A stretch of DNA of 64,000 bases from Flexivirga meconopsidis. Lineage in GTDB: Bacteria > Actinomycetota > Actinomycetes > Actinomycetales > Dermatophilaceae. Position 1 is the stretch's first letter. Each line of letters opens with the position of its first letter. Positions 24,597 through 34,000 of the stretch are shown here, piece after piece. Location: assembly GCF_026162425.1 (NCBI RefSeq), contig NZ_JAOBQJ010000002.1, forward strand, positions 496,001 to 560,000, written 5' to 3'. The notes under the pieces are model-generated. The model was not told the origin of the DNA. It made no database searches and worked only from the letters and a program-made list of their open reading frames with translations. The translations under genes were made by a program, and so were the position numbers.

Positions 24597-25360
24597 CCGA
24601 ATCGCCATACCTGCTGGGCAATTTCACCACGGCGGAGGCGGCGGCTTCGGTCGCGCGCGGCGATATCGTGATCCTCCCTGCCGGAGCGTTCGAGCAACAC
24701 GGTCCCGCTATGCCGCTCGCCACCGACCTGATCCGCGCCGAAGCCGTCGCGGACCGCGCCGCCGGTGCGATGGATGGCCGCGCGGTGATCGGCCCGAGCC
24801 TGCCGGTCGGTGTGTCACCGCACCACCTCTCCTTCGCCGGCACGGTCAGCCTGCGCCCGGCGACCTTCCTCGCAGTCGCCCGGGAGTATGTCGACAGTCT
24901 CGCCGGGCACGGCTGGCGCCGGATCCTCATCCTCACCGGCCACGCCGGCAACAACGCAACCCTTGCTGCGCTCGCCCAGGACCTGCTGCACGACCTGCCG
25001 GACGTCGAGTTCGCCTGGTCGGCCGTGCCCGCTCTGGCGACCGAGGCGATCGCTACCATGAACCGCACCGAGGTCACCGGTCACTGCGGTGAGTCCGAGA
25101 CCGCCCAAATGCTTTACCTCGCACCGCATTTGGTGCGCACCGAGCTGCTCGCGCCGGGAGCGACCAGCCTCGATGATCTGGACCCGTTGTCCCGGCTGTC
25201 CCGTCGCGCCGCGCCCTCCCTGGCCCGCCGTTACGACCAGCTCAGCACCAACGGCGTGCTGGGTGATCCCACCACCGTCACGGCCGACCAGGGCCGGGCA
25301 ATCGTCGACGCCGCAACTCGCACCCTCGTCGACTACCTCCGGGAGTGGCTCACCGCCTGA
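24593..25360 (+). CDS. Creatininase-family amidohydrolase
   Basis: 255-residue creatininase (creatinine amidohydrolase) family enzyme. Metal ligands are visible: Glu34 and His36 in FEQHGPAMPLATD, Asp45, the His of LTGHAGNNA, and the Glu of GHCGESETA. Members hydrolyse cyclic amides such as creatinine, or act in cofactor maturation (MftE-like). There are no mycofactocin genes here, so small-molecule amide hydrolysis is more likely. It is coupled to the FadR-type regulator by ATGA overlap and lies before a secreted esterase and an AbgT transporter. Confidence 0.87.
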   Translation: MTESPYLLGNFTTAEAAASVARGDIVILPAGAFEQHGPAMPLATDLIRAEAVADRAAGAMDGRAVIGPSLPVGVSPHHLSFAGTVSLRPATFLAVAREYVDSLAGHGWRRILILTGHAGNNATLAALAQDLLHDLPDVEFAWSAVPALATEAIATMNRTEVTGHCGESETAQMLYLAPHLVRTELLAPGATSLDDLDPLSRLSRRAAPSLARRYDQLSTNGVLGDPTTVTADQGRAIVDAATRTLVDYLREWLTA

Positions 25361-25444
25361 TTTCCTCCCGTCCCCTCGACCGAGCACCACCAGGTGTCTT
25401 CGGTGGGTCGACCACACCCTCGATCCGGCCGAAAGGAACTGCCC

Positions 25445-26416
25445 ATGAAGAAGATCCGCGCCCTCGGAGTCCTCGCCGGAAGCCTCGGGTTCGTCACTGC
25501 ACTGACCGGCCCCGCGGTCGCGGCGCCACCCGTCCGCTCGGTGGCGACTGCCGCCTCGACTACCTGCGATCGGCCGACAGACCAGCAGACGGGGGCGAGC
25601 GCGAAGTACGAGATCACCAGCGGCGGACGCACTCGCAGCTACATCCTGCACCTGCCCAAGGACTACGAGAAGCGCTCGGACTGGCCGCTGATCGTCGCCT
25701 ATCACGGGCGCGGCAGCACCGGCACCGAGATCGAGGGATTCTCCGGTCTGTCGAATCTACCTGCGGTCGTTGCCTATCCGAACGGTGAGATCGGCACCGG
25801 CAGTGGCTACCGGCAGGCATTCCAGGGCGCGCCCTACTCCCCACCCGGTGTGGACGACGTGCGCTTCACCAGTGACCTGCTGGGCCGGCTGCAGTCGGAA
25901 TACTGCGTCGACCCGACCCGCACCTACGCCACCGGGAAGTCCAACGGCGCCGGATTCGTCGGTTTGCTCGCCTGCCGGATGTCCGACCGGTTCGCTGCCT
26001 TCGCGCCCGTCGCCGGCGCGTTCTACCCGCAGGCGACGGAAGGCTGCAACACCGCAAAACCCGCTTCGGTGCTGGAAATTCACGGAACCGGTGACGCCAC
26101 GATCCCCTATGCCGGCGACCCGGATCGGGGCCTGCCGCCGATTCGCAGTTACGTGGACGGATGGGCCGCACGGGACAGGTGCGCGGCCACCCCCAAGGTG
26201 CGCACCATCGGTCGTGACGTGCAGATCGTCGACTGGTCCGGCTGCACCGCCGGCACCAGCGTGCGGCACGTGGCGGTGAGCGGCGGCGGTCACGTCTGGC
26301 CGGGCACCAGCACCTACTCCGGCGGCGGCTACGTCACCTCGACCATCCACGCCGAGGACGTCATGTGGAAGTTCTTCGGCCAGCACCGACTCACCACCGC
26401 GGAGGTATCGCGATGA
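25445..26416 (+). CDS. Secreted PHB-depolymerase/feruloyl-esterase-like hydrolase
   Basis: 323-residue exported alpha/beta hydrolase of the LpqC / PHB-depolymerase esterase family. The signal peptide ends near residue 28 (GPAVAAPP, no lipobox Cys). The catalytic Ser166 is in GKSNGAG, the Asp in HGTGDATIPYAG, and the His in GGGHVWPG. It probably releases acids or amides from esters outside the cell. GAAAGGA precedes the ATG. The last bases overlap the AbgT start, so the hydrolase and uptake system appear coupled: hydrolysis outside, import, then cleavage by the creatininase-like enzyme. That order is inference. Confidence 0.83.
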   Translation: MKKIRALGVLAGSLGFVTALTGPAVAAPPVRSVATAASTTCDRPTDQQTGASAKYEITSGGRTRSYILHLPKDYEKRSDWPLIVAYHGRGSTGTEIEGFSGLSNLPAVVAYPNGEIGTGSGYRQAFQGAPYSPPGVDDVRFTSDLLGRLQSEYCVDPTRTYATGKSNGAGFVGLLACRMSDRFAAFAPVAGAFYPQATEGCNTAKPASVLEIHGTGDATIPYAGDPDRGLPPIRSYVDGWAARDRCAATPKVRTIGRDVQIVDWSGCTAGTSVRHVAVSGGGHVWPGTSTYSGGGYVTSTIHAEDVMWKFFGQHRLTTAEVSR

Positions 26417-27966
26417 GCACCCCCACCACTTCTCCCACGGAGGAGCGCAGCGAGGACCGGCTGCCGTTCGTCATCCGCGCCATGGGCGTCGTCGAACGCG
26501 TGGGCAACGCTCTGCCGTCACCGTTTTGGCTGTTCTGGATCCTCGCACTCATCCTCGGCGCGATCAGCGCCGTGCTGGCCGCAAACGGGGTCAGCGTGGT
26601 GTCGCCGAGCGACCACAAGACCGTCGCGGTGCGCAACCTCTTCAGCGGCGACGGCCTGGCGATGGCAATGTCCACCGCCGTCGAGAACTTCGCGACCTTT
26701 CCGCCGATGGCCACCATCGTGGTGGTGATCATGGGAGTCGCGGTCGCCGAGCGCACCGGCTTCCTCGCTGCCGTCATGAAGCTCGGGGTGTCCCGCGTGC
26801 CGGCGTCAGCGGTGGTCTTCGCGGTCGCGTTTCTCGGCACGGTGTCCCACGTGGCGTCGGCTGCGGCATACATCATCCTGGTGCCGCTCGGCGGCCTCGC
26901 CTTCCGCGCCGTGGGCCGATCACCGATCCTCGGCATCGTCGTTGCCTACACCTCCATCGCCTCGGGGTATGACGCGAGCCCCGTGCCGACGCCGAATGAC
27001 ACGATCTTCGCCGGAATCACCACGGCCGCAGCGCAATTGGTCGACAAGGACGTCACGGTTTCGCCGGTCAGCAACTGGTATTTCAACATCGCCTCGTCGC
27101 TGCTGCTCGCCACGGTCATCACCCTGGTGACCCGCTGGGTGCTGGCCAAACGACCCGATCTCGACCCGGACCCGGACCTCGACCTGGAGGACCTCGGCTC
27201 GCTGCACCTCAGCCATCGCGAGCGCACCGCGGTGCGGGCCGCCTGCTTCACGCTGCTCGGCATGCTGGTCGTGCTCGCAGCCCTCGTCATACCGACCGGA
27301 TCACCGCTGCGCGGCAAGGGCGGCAGCATCGCCGAGTCGCCGTTCCTGGACGGCATCGCGTTCGTGATCGCCGTGCTGTTCGGGGTCACCGGCATTGTCT
27401 ACGGGCTGCGCACCGGCGCACTCAAGGGGCTCGGCGACACTCCGCGGCTGATGGCCGACGGCATCAAGCAGATGGCGCCGGTGCTGGTGCTGTTCTTCGC
27501 GATCGCTCAGTTCCTGGCGTATTTCGACTGGACGCACATCGGTGACGTGCTGTCGGTCAAGTCGGCAGACCTGCTCGACCAGGCCAACGTGCCGGCGCCG
27601 ATCATCTTCCTGATGGTGCTCGCGCTGCTCAGCGTGGTGAACGTGCTGGTGACCAGCGGGTCGGCGATGTGGTCGATCGCCGCGCCGGTGCTGGTGCCGA
27701 CGCTGATGCTGCTGTCGGTGCCGCCGGAGACCACGCAGGCGCTCTTCCGGATCGCCGACTCGGGGTCGACCGCGATCACCCCGATGAGTCCGTATTTCGT
27801 GATGGCACTCGGCTTCCTCCAGCGTTATCGCAAGAGTGCCGGCATCGGGACGCTCGCGTCATACACCCTGCCGCTGGCGATCGCGATGACGATCACCTGG
27901 ACCGCGCTGTTCTTCCTCTGGTGGGCGATCGGCCTGCCGCTCGGCCCCGGTGCACCGGTGCGATGA
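26413..27966 (+). CDS. AbgT-family transporter
   Basis: 517-residue AbgT (p-aminobenzoyl-glutamate transporter) family membrane protein with about 11-13 hydrophobic segments. Family-like stretches include SHVASAAAYIILVPLGGLAF, ASPVPTPNDTIFAGIT and DSGSTAITPMSPYFVMALG. Known members import aminobenzoyl-glutamate or export sulfonamides. ATG 26413 overlaps the preceding stop (ATGA). As the last gene of the FadR-type operon it may import the substrate of the creatininase-family enzyme. The stop is six bases from the convergent DUF3046 gene. Confidence 0.87.
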   Translation: MSTPTTSPTEERSEDRLPFVIRAMGVVERVGNALPSPFWLFWILALILGAISAVLAANGVSVVSPSDHKTVAVRNLFSGDGLAMAMSTAVENFATFPPMATIVVVIMGVAVAERTGFLAAVMKLGVSRVPASAVVFAVAFLGTVSHVASAAAYIILVPLGGLAFRAVGRSPILGIVVAYTSIASGYDASPVPTPNDTIFAGITTAAAQLVDKDVTVSPVSNWYFNIASSLLLATVITLVTRWVLAKRPDLDPDPDLDLEDLGSLHLSHRERTAVRAACFTLLGMLVVLAALVIPTGSPLRGKGGSIAESPFLDGIAFVIAVLFGVTGIVYGLRTGALKGLGDTPRLMADGIKQMAPVLVLFFAIAQFLAYFDWTHIGDVLSVKSADLLDQANVPAPIIFLMVLALLSVVNVLVTSGSAMWSIAAPVLVPTLMLLSVPPETTQALFRIADSGSTAITPMSPYFVMALGFLQRYRKSAGIGTLASYTLPLAIAMTITWTALFFLWWAIGLPLGPGAPVR

Positions 27967-27972
27967 CGGCGC

Positions 27973-28206
27973 TCAGTTGTCCCGGCGTTCGCGGATCGGC
28001 AGATCCTTACCGAGCCGGCGCTCGGGCGGCACCTGGAGGTCATCGCAGATCGCCTCCCAGACCTGGCGCGGCTTGACCCCGTCGGCGAGGGCCTCGTCCG
28101 GCGTGCGATCGCTGAGCGCCTGCAGCACGTGCGTGCTGCCGAGCACGCCGGCGTATGCCGAGCCGAACTCGTCCGACATCAGGCGTCGGTATTCGGAATG
28201 CTTCAC
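27973..28206 (-). CDS. DUF3046 protein, recA-neighbourhood marker
   Basis: 77-residue protein starting at GTG, matching the actinobacterial DUF3046 family (FGSAYAGVLGSTHVLQALSD, RTPDEALADGVKPRQVWEAI). Function is unknown. In many actinobacteria the gene lies beside recA-recX. Here it is 16 kb from recA, between the AbgT operon and the nitrilase gene, which marks later insertions into a once compact block. A longer upstream reading frame exists but is not conserved-looking. Confidence 0.85.
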   Translation of the reverse strand: MKHSEYRRLMSDEFGSAYAGVLGSTHVLQALSDRTPDEALADGVKPRQVWEAICDDLQVPPERRLGKDLPIRERRDN

Positions 28207-28258
28207 GCAGCCCAGGGTAGGCGGCGCAGCATGGTCGTCTGTGTGCCAGTCTGGCGCC

Positions 28259-29215
28259 ATGGAGCTCATCGTCGCGCCCGAGATCCCGCCGTCCCTCGCC
28301 CGGGTGGAACAGCCCGGCCGTCCGCCGTTGCGGGTCGCGCTGGTGCAACACGAATGGGCGGACGATCCCGCGGCGCTGGTCGAGACGCTGCGCGGCGGCA
28401 TCCAGCAGGCCGCCGAGGCAGGCGCCCAGGTGGTCTTCCTGCCCGAGCTGACGCTCTCGCGCTACCCGGCGGACACGCTGCCGACCGGCACGCCGTCGGA
28501 CATCGCCGAGGACCTGGAGAACGGCCCGACCGTCACCTTCGCGCGCGCGGCCGCGCGCGACTTCGGGGTGCACGTGCATGCCTCGCTCTACGAGCGCAAC
28601 GATGGTGGCGACGGACTCGGCTTCAACACCGCCATCCTGGTGGCGCCGTCGGGCGAGCTCGTCGGCCGCACCCGCAAGACGCACATCCCGGTCACCGCGG
28701 GCTACTACGAGGACAAGTACTTCCGCCCCGGCCCACCCGATGACGCGTATCCCGTTGTGCCGCTTGCGGATCCGCAGGTGAACCTCGGCCTACCGACCTG
28801 CTGGGACGAGTGGTTTCCCGAGGTTGCCCGCTCCTACGCGCTGGGCGGCGCCGATCTGCTCGCCTACCCGACCGCGATCGGCTCGGAGCCGGACCATCCG
28901 GAGTTCGACACCGAGCCGCTGTGGCAGGCGACGATCACCGGCCACGCGATCGCCAACGGGCTCTTCATCGTGGTGCCCAACCGGTTCGGCACCGAGGGGC
29001 TCATCACCTTCTACGGGTCGAGCTTCATCGTCGACCCCTATGGGCGGGTGCTGGTGCAGGCGCCGCGTGACAAGGCCGCGGTGCTGGTCGCCGACCTCGA
29101 CCTCGCGCAGCGCAAGGACTGGCTCGACCTCTTCCCGTTCCTCGCCACCCGCCGTCCCGACACCTACGCCGGGCTGGCCGAGCCGGTGAAGCCGGAGCAT
29201 CGCCGGGAGGTCTGA
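28259..29215 (+). CDS. Carbon-nitrogen hydrolase, N-carbamoylputrescine amidase-like
   Basis: 318-residue nitrilase-superfamily enzyme. The catalytic triad is clear: Glu63 in LPELTLSRYP, Lys140 in RTRKTHIP, Cys181 in PTCWDEWFPE. Spacing and the segment YYEDKYFRPG resemble N-carbamoylputrescine amidase (AguB), which makes putrescine, CO2 and ammonia. No agmatine deiminase gene lies nearby, so beta-ureidopropionase-like use is also possible. It is divergent from DUF3046. Its stop directly precedes the first 51-bp repeat array. Confidence 0.85.
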   Translation: MELIVAPEIPPSLARVEQPGRPPLRVALVQHEWADDPAALVETLRGGIQQAAEAGAQVVFLPELTLSRYPADTLPTGTPSDIAEDLENGPTVTFARAAARDFGVHVHASLYERNDGGDGLGFNTAILVAPSGELVGRTRKTHIPVTAGYYEDKYFRPGPPDDAYPVVPLADPQVNLGLPTCWDEWFPEVARSYALGGADLLAYPTAIGSEPDHPEFDTEPLWQATITGHAIANGLFIVVPNRFGTEGLITFYGSSFIVDPYGRVLVQAPRDKAAVLVADLDLAQRKDWLDLFPFLATRRPDTYAGLAEPVKPEHRREV

Positions 29216-29243
29216 CGGGTGCGCGCGGCCGCCGACCCCGCGT

Positions 29244-29585
29244 ACAAGGCGCAACCGTTTCGACTTATGCACACCCCAAGCCCGCGTGGCGTGCACAGGG
29301 CGCAACCGTTTCGAGTTGTGCACGCCCCAGCCGCCGATGCCGCGCACAAGGCGCAACCGTTTCGACTTATGCACGCCCCAGCCACCCGCAGCGTGCACAG
29401 GGCGCAACCGTTTCGACTTATGCACGCCCCAACCGCCGATGCCGCGCACAAGGCGCAACCGTTTCGACTTATGCACGCCCCAGCCACCCGCAGCGTGCAC
29501 AGGGCGCAACCGTTTCGACTTATGCACGCCCCAACCGCCGATGCCGCGCACAACCCGCAACCGTTTCGACTTACGCACGCGCTGA
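29244..29585. repeat. Array A: seven 51-bp tandem repeats
   Basis: The 392-bp gap between the nitrilase and SDR genes is filled by seven units of exactly 51 bp. Cores start at 29249, 29300, 29351, 29402, 29453, 29504 and 29555, each carrying ACCGTTTCGACTTATGCAC (copies 2 and 7 vary). The linkers alternate between two types (CAGCCGCCGATGCCGCGCAC and CAGCCACCCGCAGCGTGCAC), giving a 102-bp super-period. Around type-B linkers GCGTGCA and TGCACGC form a 7-bp inverted repeat enclosing the core. Because 51 is a multiple of three, several frames stay open, but I see no good ribosome site for a protein. Confidence 0.9.
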
Positions 29586-29607
29586 CGGCCGCGTAGGTTG
29601 GGCGACC

Positions 29608-30474
29608 ATGAGCAACGATCGGCTGTCCGGCAAGCGAGTCCTGATCACCGGCGGCGCCCGTGGCATCGGTGCCGCGCTGGCGCAGCGACTGAGCGAGCGC
29701 GGTGCGCGGGTGGCGCTGGCCGGTCTCGAGCCAGAGCTGCTGGAGCAGACGGCTGCCGGCATACGGGCGCCGTGGCGTGAGCTCGACGTTGCCGACCGCG
29801 AACAGGTCGACGGCGTCATACCCGAACTCGCCGACGCACTCGGCGGGCTCGACATCGTCGTCGCAAACGCCGGCATCGCCAAGCAGGTGCCGATGGTCGG
29901 TGGCGACCCGGAGGTGATGGAGCGCACGCTGGCGGTGAACGCGCTCGGCACCTACTACACGCTGCGCGCTGCGGCTCCGCTGATCGCCCACCGCGGCGGT
30001 TACGCGCTGGCGACCGCGTCGCTCGCAGCCGCGGTGCACGCGCCGCTGATGGGTGCCTATTCGGCGTCCAAGGCGGCCGTCGAAGCGATCGGCAACACCT
30101 TGCGCTGGGAGCTGCACGGCACCGGCGCCCGCGTCGGTGTCGCCTACTACGCCGAACTCGACACCGACATGACCAGCCGCGGGTTCAGCACGCAGGCCGG
30201 GTCGACGCTGCTCGGCGGTCGCAAGTCGGTCACGGTCGTCACTCCGCTGAGCGCCGCGATCAACGCCTTGGAGCGCGGCATCAACCGCCGCGCGCGGCTG
30301 ATCTGGGCGCCGTGGTGGATCGCGCCGCTGCTTCCCGGCCGGATGATCGCGCAGCGCGTCGCCGAGCTGAAGCCGATGCCCGACCTCAAACGCGCCCTGG
30401 AGATCGCGCGCGACGAGCGCGCGGAATTCACCACGGCACAACCGGATTCGCCCGTATGGCGGGAGCCGCGCTGA
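29608..30474 (+). CDS. Short-chain dehydrogenase/reductase
   Basis: 288-residue SDR of the classical type. NAD(P) binds at TGGARGIG (about 14-21), NAG is at 87-89, the catalytic Ser is near 138, and Tyr151 and Lys155 are in AYSASKAAVEA. The C terminus is extended by a hydrophobic stretch (RLIWAPWWIAPLLPG) like that of membrane-associated SDRs acting on lipids or retinoid-like substrates. It overlaps the AhpD-like gene by one base (TGATG). Its coding sequence contains two ATA isoleucine codons, both inside the CGNCATAC motif (29758 and 29817). Confidence 0.87.
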   Translation: MSNDRLSGKRVLITGGARGIGAALAQRLSERGARVALAGLEPELLEQTAAGIRAPWRELDVADREQVDGVIPELADALGGLDIVVANAGIAKQVPMVGGDPEVMERTLAVNALGTYYTLRAAAPLIAHRGGYALATASLAAAVHAPLMGAYSASKAAVEAIGNTLRWELHGTGARVGVAYYAELDTDMTSRGFSTQAGSTLLGGRKSVTVVTPLSAAINALERGINRRARLIWAPWWIAPLLPGRMIAQRVAELKPMPDLKRALEIARDERAEFTTAQPDSPVWREPR

Positions 30475-31019
30475 TGCCGGCCCGTGTCTCCCCCGGCACG
30501 TGGCGCACCAACGGGCCGCTGGCCGCGGCCTTCGCGCGGGCGGCCGGCCGCGCGACGGGCACCGTGCCGCCCGCGGTGTTCACCGTGCTCGGCCGGGGGC
30601 GCCGCACCTTCTGGGGCTGGCTCGGCTTCGCGGCAACCCTGATGCCCTTCGGGTCGCTGCCCCGACGCGACAGCGAGCTGGTGATCCTGCGGGTCGCGCA
30701 GCGGCGCGGGAGCGCCTACGAGGCGGCTCATCACCGCCGGATCGGCCGACGAGCGGGACTGACCGGCGAACAGGTGGACGCGATCCTCCGCGCGGCGCCG
30801 GACCCGACGGTGTTCAGCGCACGACAGCAGGTCCTGCTCGCCGCGACCGACGAACTGCTCGCCACCGATGACCTGTCCGACGCCACCTGGGCGTCCCTGG
30901 GCGAGCAGCTGGACGAGCGCGGGTGCGTGGAGTTCCTGCTGTTGGTGGGGCACTACCGGATGCTCGCGACCGCGTTCACCGCGTTGCGGGTCGAGCCGGA
31001 CGCGGCCCGGGGCCGCTAA
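30474..31019 (+). CDS. Carboxymuconolactone decarboxylase/AhpD-like protein
   Basis: 181-residue CMD/AhpD-like protein with the family segment SELVILRVAQRRGS-AYEAAHH and the following helix RRIGRRAGLTGEQVDAI. The AhpD peroxidase CxxC pair is absent from this region, so it is not a canonical AhpD. CMD-like enzymes of this size often act on small lactones or have unknown roles. Translation is coupled to the preceding SDR (TGATG), so the two probably share substrate metabolism. Confidence 0.8.
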   Translation: MPARVSPGTWRTNGPLAAAFARAAGRATGTVPPAVFTVLGRGRRTFWGWLGFAATLMPFGSLPRRDSELVILRVAQRRGSAYEAAHHRRIGRRAGLTGEQVDAILRAAPDPTVFSARQQVLLAATDELLATDDLSDATWASLGEQLDERGCVEFLLLVGHYRMLATAFTALRVEPDAARGR

Positions 31020-31083
31020 GCTGCCCGGCTCCCGTCACCCGGGCCGGAGCGGGTGTCAGTGCTCGGTGCGAAGCTAGCCCCAC

Positions 31084-34000
31084 ATGCCCGATGACGTCTT
31101 GCAGCGCTTCTCCCCTGCCACCCGCGCGTGGTTCGAGGGTTCCTTCAGCGCGCCCACGGCCGCCCAGGACGGCGCCTGGCGCGCGATCAGCAGCGGCGAG
31201 CACACCCTCGTCGTCGCGCCGACCGGCTCCGGCAAGACGCTGTCGGCCTTCCTCTGGGCGATCGACGAGATGGCGCGCGAGGCGGTGCCCGACGACCCGA
31301 TGAAGCGCTGCCGGGTGCTCTACATCTCCCCGATGAAGGCGCTCGCGGTCGACGTCGAACGCAACCTACGCTCGCCGCTGGTTGGGATCGGGCACGCCGC
31401 CGAGCGACTCGACCTGCCCGCGCCCGACGTCAGCGTCGCGGTCCGCTCCGGCGACACCCCGGCCGCCGACCGGCGCAGCTTCGCCCGGCGTCCGAGCGAT
31501 GTGCTGATCACCACCCCGGAGTCGCTCTTCCTGCTGCTCACCTCGGCCGGCCGCGAGGCGCTCGCCGGGGTGGAGACCGTCATCGTCGACGAGGTGCACG
31601 CGGTCGCCGGCACCAAACGCGGCGCGCACCTGGCCCTCTCCTTGGAGCGGCTCGACGCGATCCTGCCCAAGCCGGCGCAACGCATCGGTCTGTCCGCCAC
31701 CGTTCGCCCGGTCGAGGAAGTCGCCCGGTTCCTCGCCGGTGGCCGCCCCGTCACCACCGTGCAGCCACACGCCGACAAGTCGTGGCAGCTCGACGTCGTG
31801 GTCCCGGTGCCGGACCTCACCGCACTCGGACAGGTCACCGACGATCTCACCGGTCCAGCCGCCGGCCCCGTCGAGCGTTCGTCGATCTGGCCGCACGTTG
31901 AGGAACGCATCGTCGATCTGATCACGCAGCACCGGTCGACGATCGTCTTCGCCAACTCACGCCGGCTCGCCGAGCGCCTGACTGCCCGGCTCAACGAGAT
32001 CTGGGCCGACCGGCAACCGGCCGAGCCGGCCACAGCGGGCGACGCACCACCCGCACACGTGATGGGACAAGCAGGCCAATCCGCCGGAGCACCAGGCGTT
32101 TTGGCCCGGGCACACCACGGGTCGGTCAGCAAGGATCAACGCGCCGACATCGAGGACTCGCTGAAGTCCGGTCGGCTGCCGGCGGTCGTCGCGACAAGCT
32201 CCTTGGAGCTCGGCATCGACATGGGCGCGGTCGACCTCGTCATCCAAGTCGAGTCGCCGCCGAGCGTGGCGAGTGGTCTGCAGCGGGTCGGTCGAGCAGG
32301 TCACCAGGTCGGCGCGGTGTCGCACGGCGTGCTGTTCCCGAAGTTCCGCGGCGACCTGGTGCAGACCTCCGTCGTCGTGGACCGCATGCGGTCGGGTCTG
32401 ATCGAATCCCTTGCGGTGCCGAGCAATCCGGTCGATGTGCTGGCCCAACACATCGTCGCGATGTGCGCCATGGACGACTGGACCGTCGACGAGCTGCAGC
32501 AGCTCGTGCAGCGCACCGCGTCGTTCGCGAGCCTGCCCCGGACGGTGCTGGAGTCGGTGCTCGACATGCTCGCCGGCCGATACCCGTCCGACGAATTCGC
32601 CGAGCTGCGGCCGCGCATCGTCTGGGACCGCATCACCGACACCCTCACCGGCCGGCGCGGCGCGCAACGGCTCGCGGTGACCAGCAGCGGCACCATCCCC
32701 GACCGTGGGCTGTATGGCGTGTTCCTCGCATCCGGGGAGGGTCCTGGCCGCCGCGTCGGCGAACTCGACGAGGAGATGGTCTACGAGTCGCGGGTCGGCG
32801 ACATCTTCACGCTGGGCACGAGCAGCTGGCGCATCGAGGACATCACCCACGACCAGGTGCTGGTCTCGCCGGCTCCCGGGCAGCCGGGCAGGTTGCCGTT
32901 CTGGCGCGGTGACTCCCCCGGCCGACCGGTCGAATTGGGCGCTGCCGTAGGCGCTTTCGTGCGCGAAGTGGTTGCCGCCGAGGAGTCGGTGGCCCGCGCT
33001 CGGGTGCAGGCGACCGGTCTCGACGAGTGGGCGGCGGACAACCTGCTCGCCTATCTGCGCGAGCAGCGCGAGGCGACCGGCCAGGTGCCGCACGACCAGG
33101 CGATCGTCGTCGAACGCTTCCGCGATGAGCTCGGCGACTGGCGGGTCGTCGTCCATTCGCCGTATGGCGCGCCGGTGCACGCACCCTGGGCCCTCGCCAT
33201 CGCGGCCCGGATGCGCGAGAAGTTCGGCGTCGACGTGCAAGCGATGCATGGTGACGACGGCATCGTGTTGCGGCTGCCCGACCTCGGCGACGAGACCCTC
33301 GCGCAGTCGCCAGACCTGCTGGACCAGGTGCTGGTCGACGCCGACGAGGTCACCGAGATCGTCACCGAACAGATCGGCGGATCAGCGTTGTTCGCATCGC
33401 GATTCCGCGAGTGCGCGGCTCGCGCTCTGCTGCTGCCGCGCCGCAACCCGGGGCGCCGGCAGGCGCTCTGGCAGCAGCGCCAGCGGTCCGCGCAACTGCT
33501 CGAAGTCGCCTCGCGCTACCCGTCGTTCCCGATCGTGCTCGAAGCCGTGCGCGAGTGCCTGCAGGACGTCTTCGACGTGCCCGGGCTGACCCAGCTGATG
33601 CGGGACGTCGCGGCGCGTCGCATCCGGGTGGTGCAGGTCGACACCGCCTGCCCGTCACCGTTCGCGACCAGCCTGCTCTTCGGGTATGTCGCGCAGTTCC
33701 TCTACGAGGGCGACTCGCCATTGGCCGAGCGACGTGCCGCCGCGCTATCCCTCGACCCCTCGCTGCTGGCCGATCTGCTCGGCACCGGCGAGGGCGCCTC
33801 CCTGCGCGAACTCCTTGACCCGCAAGTAATTTCGCAGACCGAGGCCGGGCTGCAGCGACTCACCGAAGAGCGGCAGGCGCGCGACGCCGAGGATGTCGCC
33901 GATCTGGTGCGGGTGCTCGGCGCGTTGACCGCCGAGGAGGTCCGCGTCCGCACCCGCGAGGATCTCCGTGATCAGGTCGCCGGTTGGCTGACCGGGCTGG

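Noticed and set aside
29244-29585. CRISPR-like array
   Set aside because: The spacers are not unique: they alternate between two nearly constant linkers, and no cas genes are present.
28790-30441. Long minus-strand reading frames through array A and neighbouring genes
   Set aside because: They are open only because the 51-bp period is divisible by three. They overlap the nitrilase and SDR genes and lack ribosome sites.
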